From positions 1-64,000 of the forward strand of contig NZ_ATDL01000017.1 of the NCBI RefSeq assembly GCF_000416985.1: a DNA stretch of 64,000 nt, in the 5' to 3' direction. Below are positions 63,082 through 64,000 of this stretch, piece after piece. Numbering within the stretch: position 1 is the first letter of the stretch; the number at the start of each line of letters is the position of its first letter. The translations under genes and the position numbers were made by a program. The DNA is from Sphingobacterium paucimobilis HER1398 (GTDB lineage: Bacteria; Bacteroidota; Bacteroidia; Sphingobacteriales; Sphingobacteriaceae). The notes beneath the pieces are model-generated. The model searched no databases, had not been told where the DNA came from, and was given only the letters and a program-made list of their open reading frames with translations.

Positions 63082-63496
63082 ATTTCATCTTAGCTAACTG
63101 ATAGCTCTCCGCCAGATCGCCGGTTATTTCATTCCCCGAGAGATCCAACTGTACCAGCAGCTCACTTTCGATTTTATATTTATAATCAACCCCATCCAGG
63201 ATCAACTTATTTTTGTCGATTTCCCACTTGCCCTCTTTAACGAAACGTTCATTCGATTTACCATCATACTGGTAAGTCAGCGTGTAGGAATGATCACGAT
63301 GCAGTTCCAATAATGTACTGATAGCATCACAATCCACACAGGGCAGATTGCCGGTATATGCGCCAACTATATTCGCAGCTAATAACTCGATATTCTCCAG
63401 CTTGTCCTTTGCCGTAGTTCGCTTTTTATTGTTGATACAAGCAACAAAAAGAGCCAAAATCAATAGAGCTGTAGATATATAGTTAAAAATCCGCAT
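63080..63496 (-). CDS. NlpE-like copper-resistance lipoprotein (N-terminal domain type)
   Basis: 138 residues from the ATG at 63496, which opens a lipoprotein signal (MRIFNYISTALLILALFVAC, lipidated Cys20). A longer frame from 63544 would bury it. The mature part contains YTGNLPCVDCDAISTLLELH, the NlpE N-terminal pattern with a CxxC pair (Cys53, Cys56), then strands including YTLTYQYDG and a KEGKWEIDKNKLIL hairpin. E. coli NlpE senses surface contact and copper stress through Cpx, but Bacteroidota lack Cpx, so only envelope or metal-related service can be suggested. Confidence 0.78.
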   Translation of the reverse strand: MRIFNYISTALLILALFVACINNKKRTTAKDKLENIELLAANIVGAYTGNLPCVDCDAISTLLELHRDHSYTLTYQYDGKSNERFVKEGKWEIDKNKLILDGVDYKYKIESELLVQLDLSGNEITGDLAESYQLAKMK

Positions 63497-63590
63497 ATGT
63501 ACTTCTTTAAAAAGGACTTTCAAAAACAGTACCAAAAAACACAAACGTGTTATTTAGGAGTTAAAACTCTCACAGCTCCTGAGACATGCC

Positions 63591-63923
63591 TTAGTAATCA
63601 TCATCGTCATCTATGCCACGCAAGAGATTCAAAGCTGCCTGCAGTTCCCCCATAGCATGTCTATTCCTCATCCTATTTGCGACAATTATCCCTGCTTCAT
63701 AAATCTTCTCTGCAGATTCTTTTTCACCTTGTTTTTCCAGGAACTTGGCATAATGATAATAGGTACCCACATAATCCGGATAGGTCGACACCATGTGTTC
63801 AAAACCAGACCTGCTCTGTTCAACATCCCCCAACTTGACATATTCCATTGTCAGGGCATAATGCAAAAACGGATCCTGAGGTGTCTCCTTTATGAATTCC
63901 TTGAGTTGCTCTATCCTATCCAT
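63591..63923 (-). CDS. small TPR-repeat protein
   Basis: 110 residues consisting mainly of two to three tetratricopeptide repeats: FLHYALTMEYVKLGDVEQSR (about 19-38), YYHYAKFLEKQGEKESAEKI (about 55-74), and a terminal helix pair ending in an acidic tail RGIDDDDDY. There is no signal peptide, so it is cytoplasmic. TPR modules mediate protein contacts; partners are unknown. It is 94 bases upstream of the NlpE-like gene in the same direction and may share a transcript. Confidence 0.72.
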   Translation of the reverse strand: MDRIEQLKEFIKETPQDPFLHYALTMEYVKLGDVEQSRSGFEHMVSTYPDYVGTYYHYAKFLEKQGEKESAEKIYEAGIIVANRMRNRHAMGELQAALNLLRGIDDDDDY

Positions 63924-64000
63924 CGGTATTAAAATTTAGTGATAAGCTACAAAGAAAACCAAAGACCACGAAAAAACAAAACACTACTTTTCTAATACTT

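Overview
The window looks like chromosomal core genome from a Bacteroidota bacterium of the family Sphingobacteriaceae, probably Sphingobacterium or a close relative. The evidence is the 5' end of a 16S rRNA gene of Sphingobacteriales type at the left edge, repeated matches to the Bacteroidota promoter pattern TTG-N19-20-TAnnTTTG, few Shine-Dalgarno sites, a Bacteroidota histone-H1-like protein, a PorV/PorQ-like outer-membrane protein, and a division cluster without murF. The genus is inferred from these traits, not from a database search.

Left part (1-14.2 kb). The 5' end of an rRNA operon reads leftward out of the window and is preceded by two tandem promoters. A lysine-degradation group follows: glutaryl-CoA dehydrogenase, divergent from aminoadipate-semialdehyde dehydrogenase plus lysine 6-aminotransferase. 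Next come a 3-mercaptopyruvate sulfurtransferase and a pirin. A complete histidine-utilisation operon (hutH-hutI-hutU-hutG) has a divergent LysR-type regulator. A nested palindromic insert separates hutU from hutG.

Middle (14.2-37.4 kb). This holds a pentapeptide-repeat protein, a giant alpha-2-macroglobulin-like protein carrying a TonB-receptor plug domain, and a membrane pyrophosphatase. A compact leftward operon encodes a PorV-like barrel, a helix-hairpin-helix outer-membrane protein, ComEC and RecQ. Then follow gyrB, a lipoprotein Skp/OmpH, corA, the mscL/rpmH-rnpA-yidD-tsaB group, an orphan LuxR-type response regulator and a histone-H1-like small protein.

Right part (37.5-64 kb). The division/cell-wall cluster reads leftward: mraZ-rsmH-ftsL-ftsI-murE-mraY-murD-ftsW-murG-murC-ftsQ-ftsA-ftsZ. 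In front of mraZ are three 10-bp-phased TGGGG repeats that fit the known MraZ operator format and overlap a strong promoter. aspS, lutB, serS, rsmI, a PH/SHOCT protein, lnt and a cysteine desulfurase follow, then an NlpE-like lipoprotein and a TPR protein.

Most of the window is ordinary housekeeping sequence. The points most worth a second look are the macroglobulin/plug fusion lacking the thioester cysteine, the barrel-HHH-ComEC-RecQ operon, the predicted MraZ operator, the apparently leaderless rsmI promoter, the 50-bp palindrome shared by lutB and serS, and the palindromic insert in the hut operon. I saw no CRISPR array, tRNA gene, insertion sequence or prophage.
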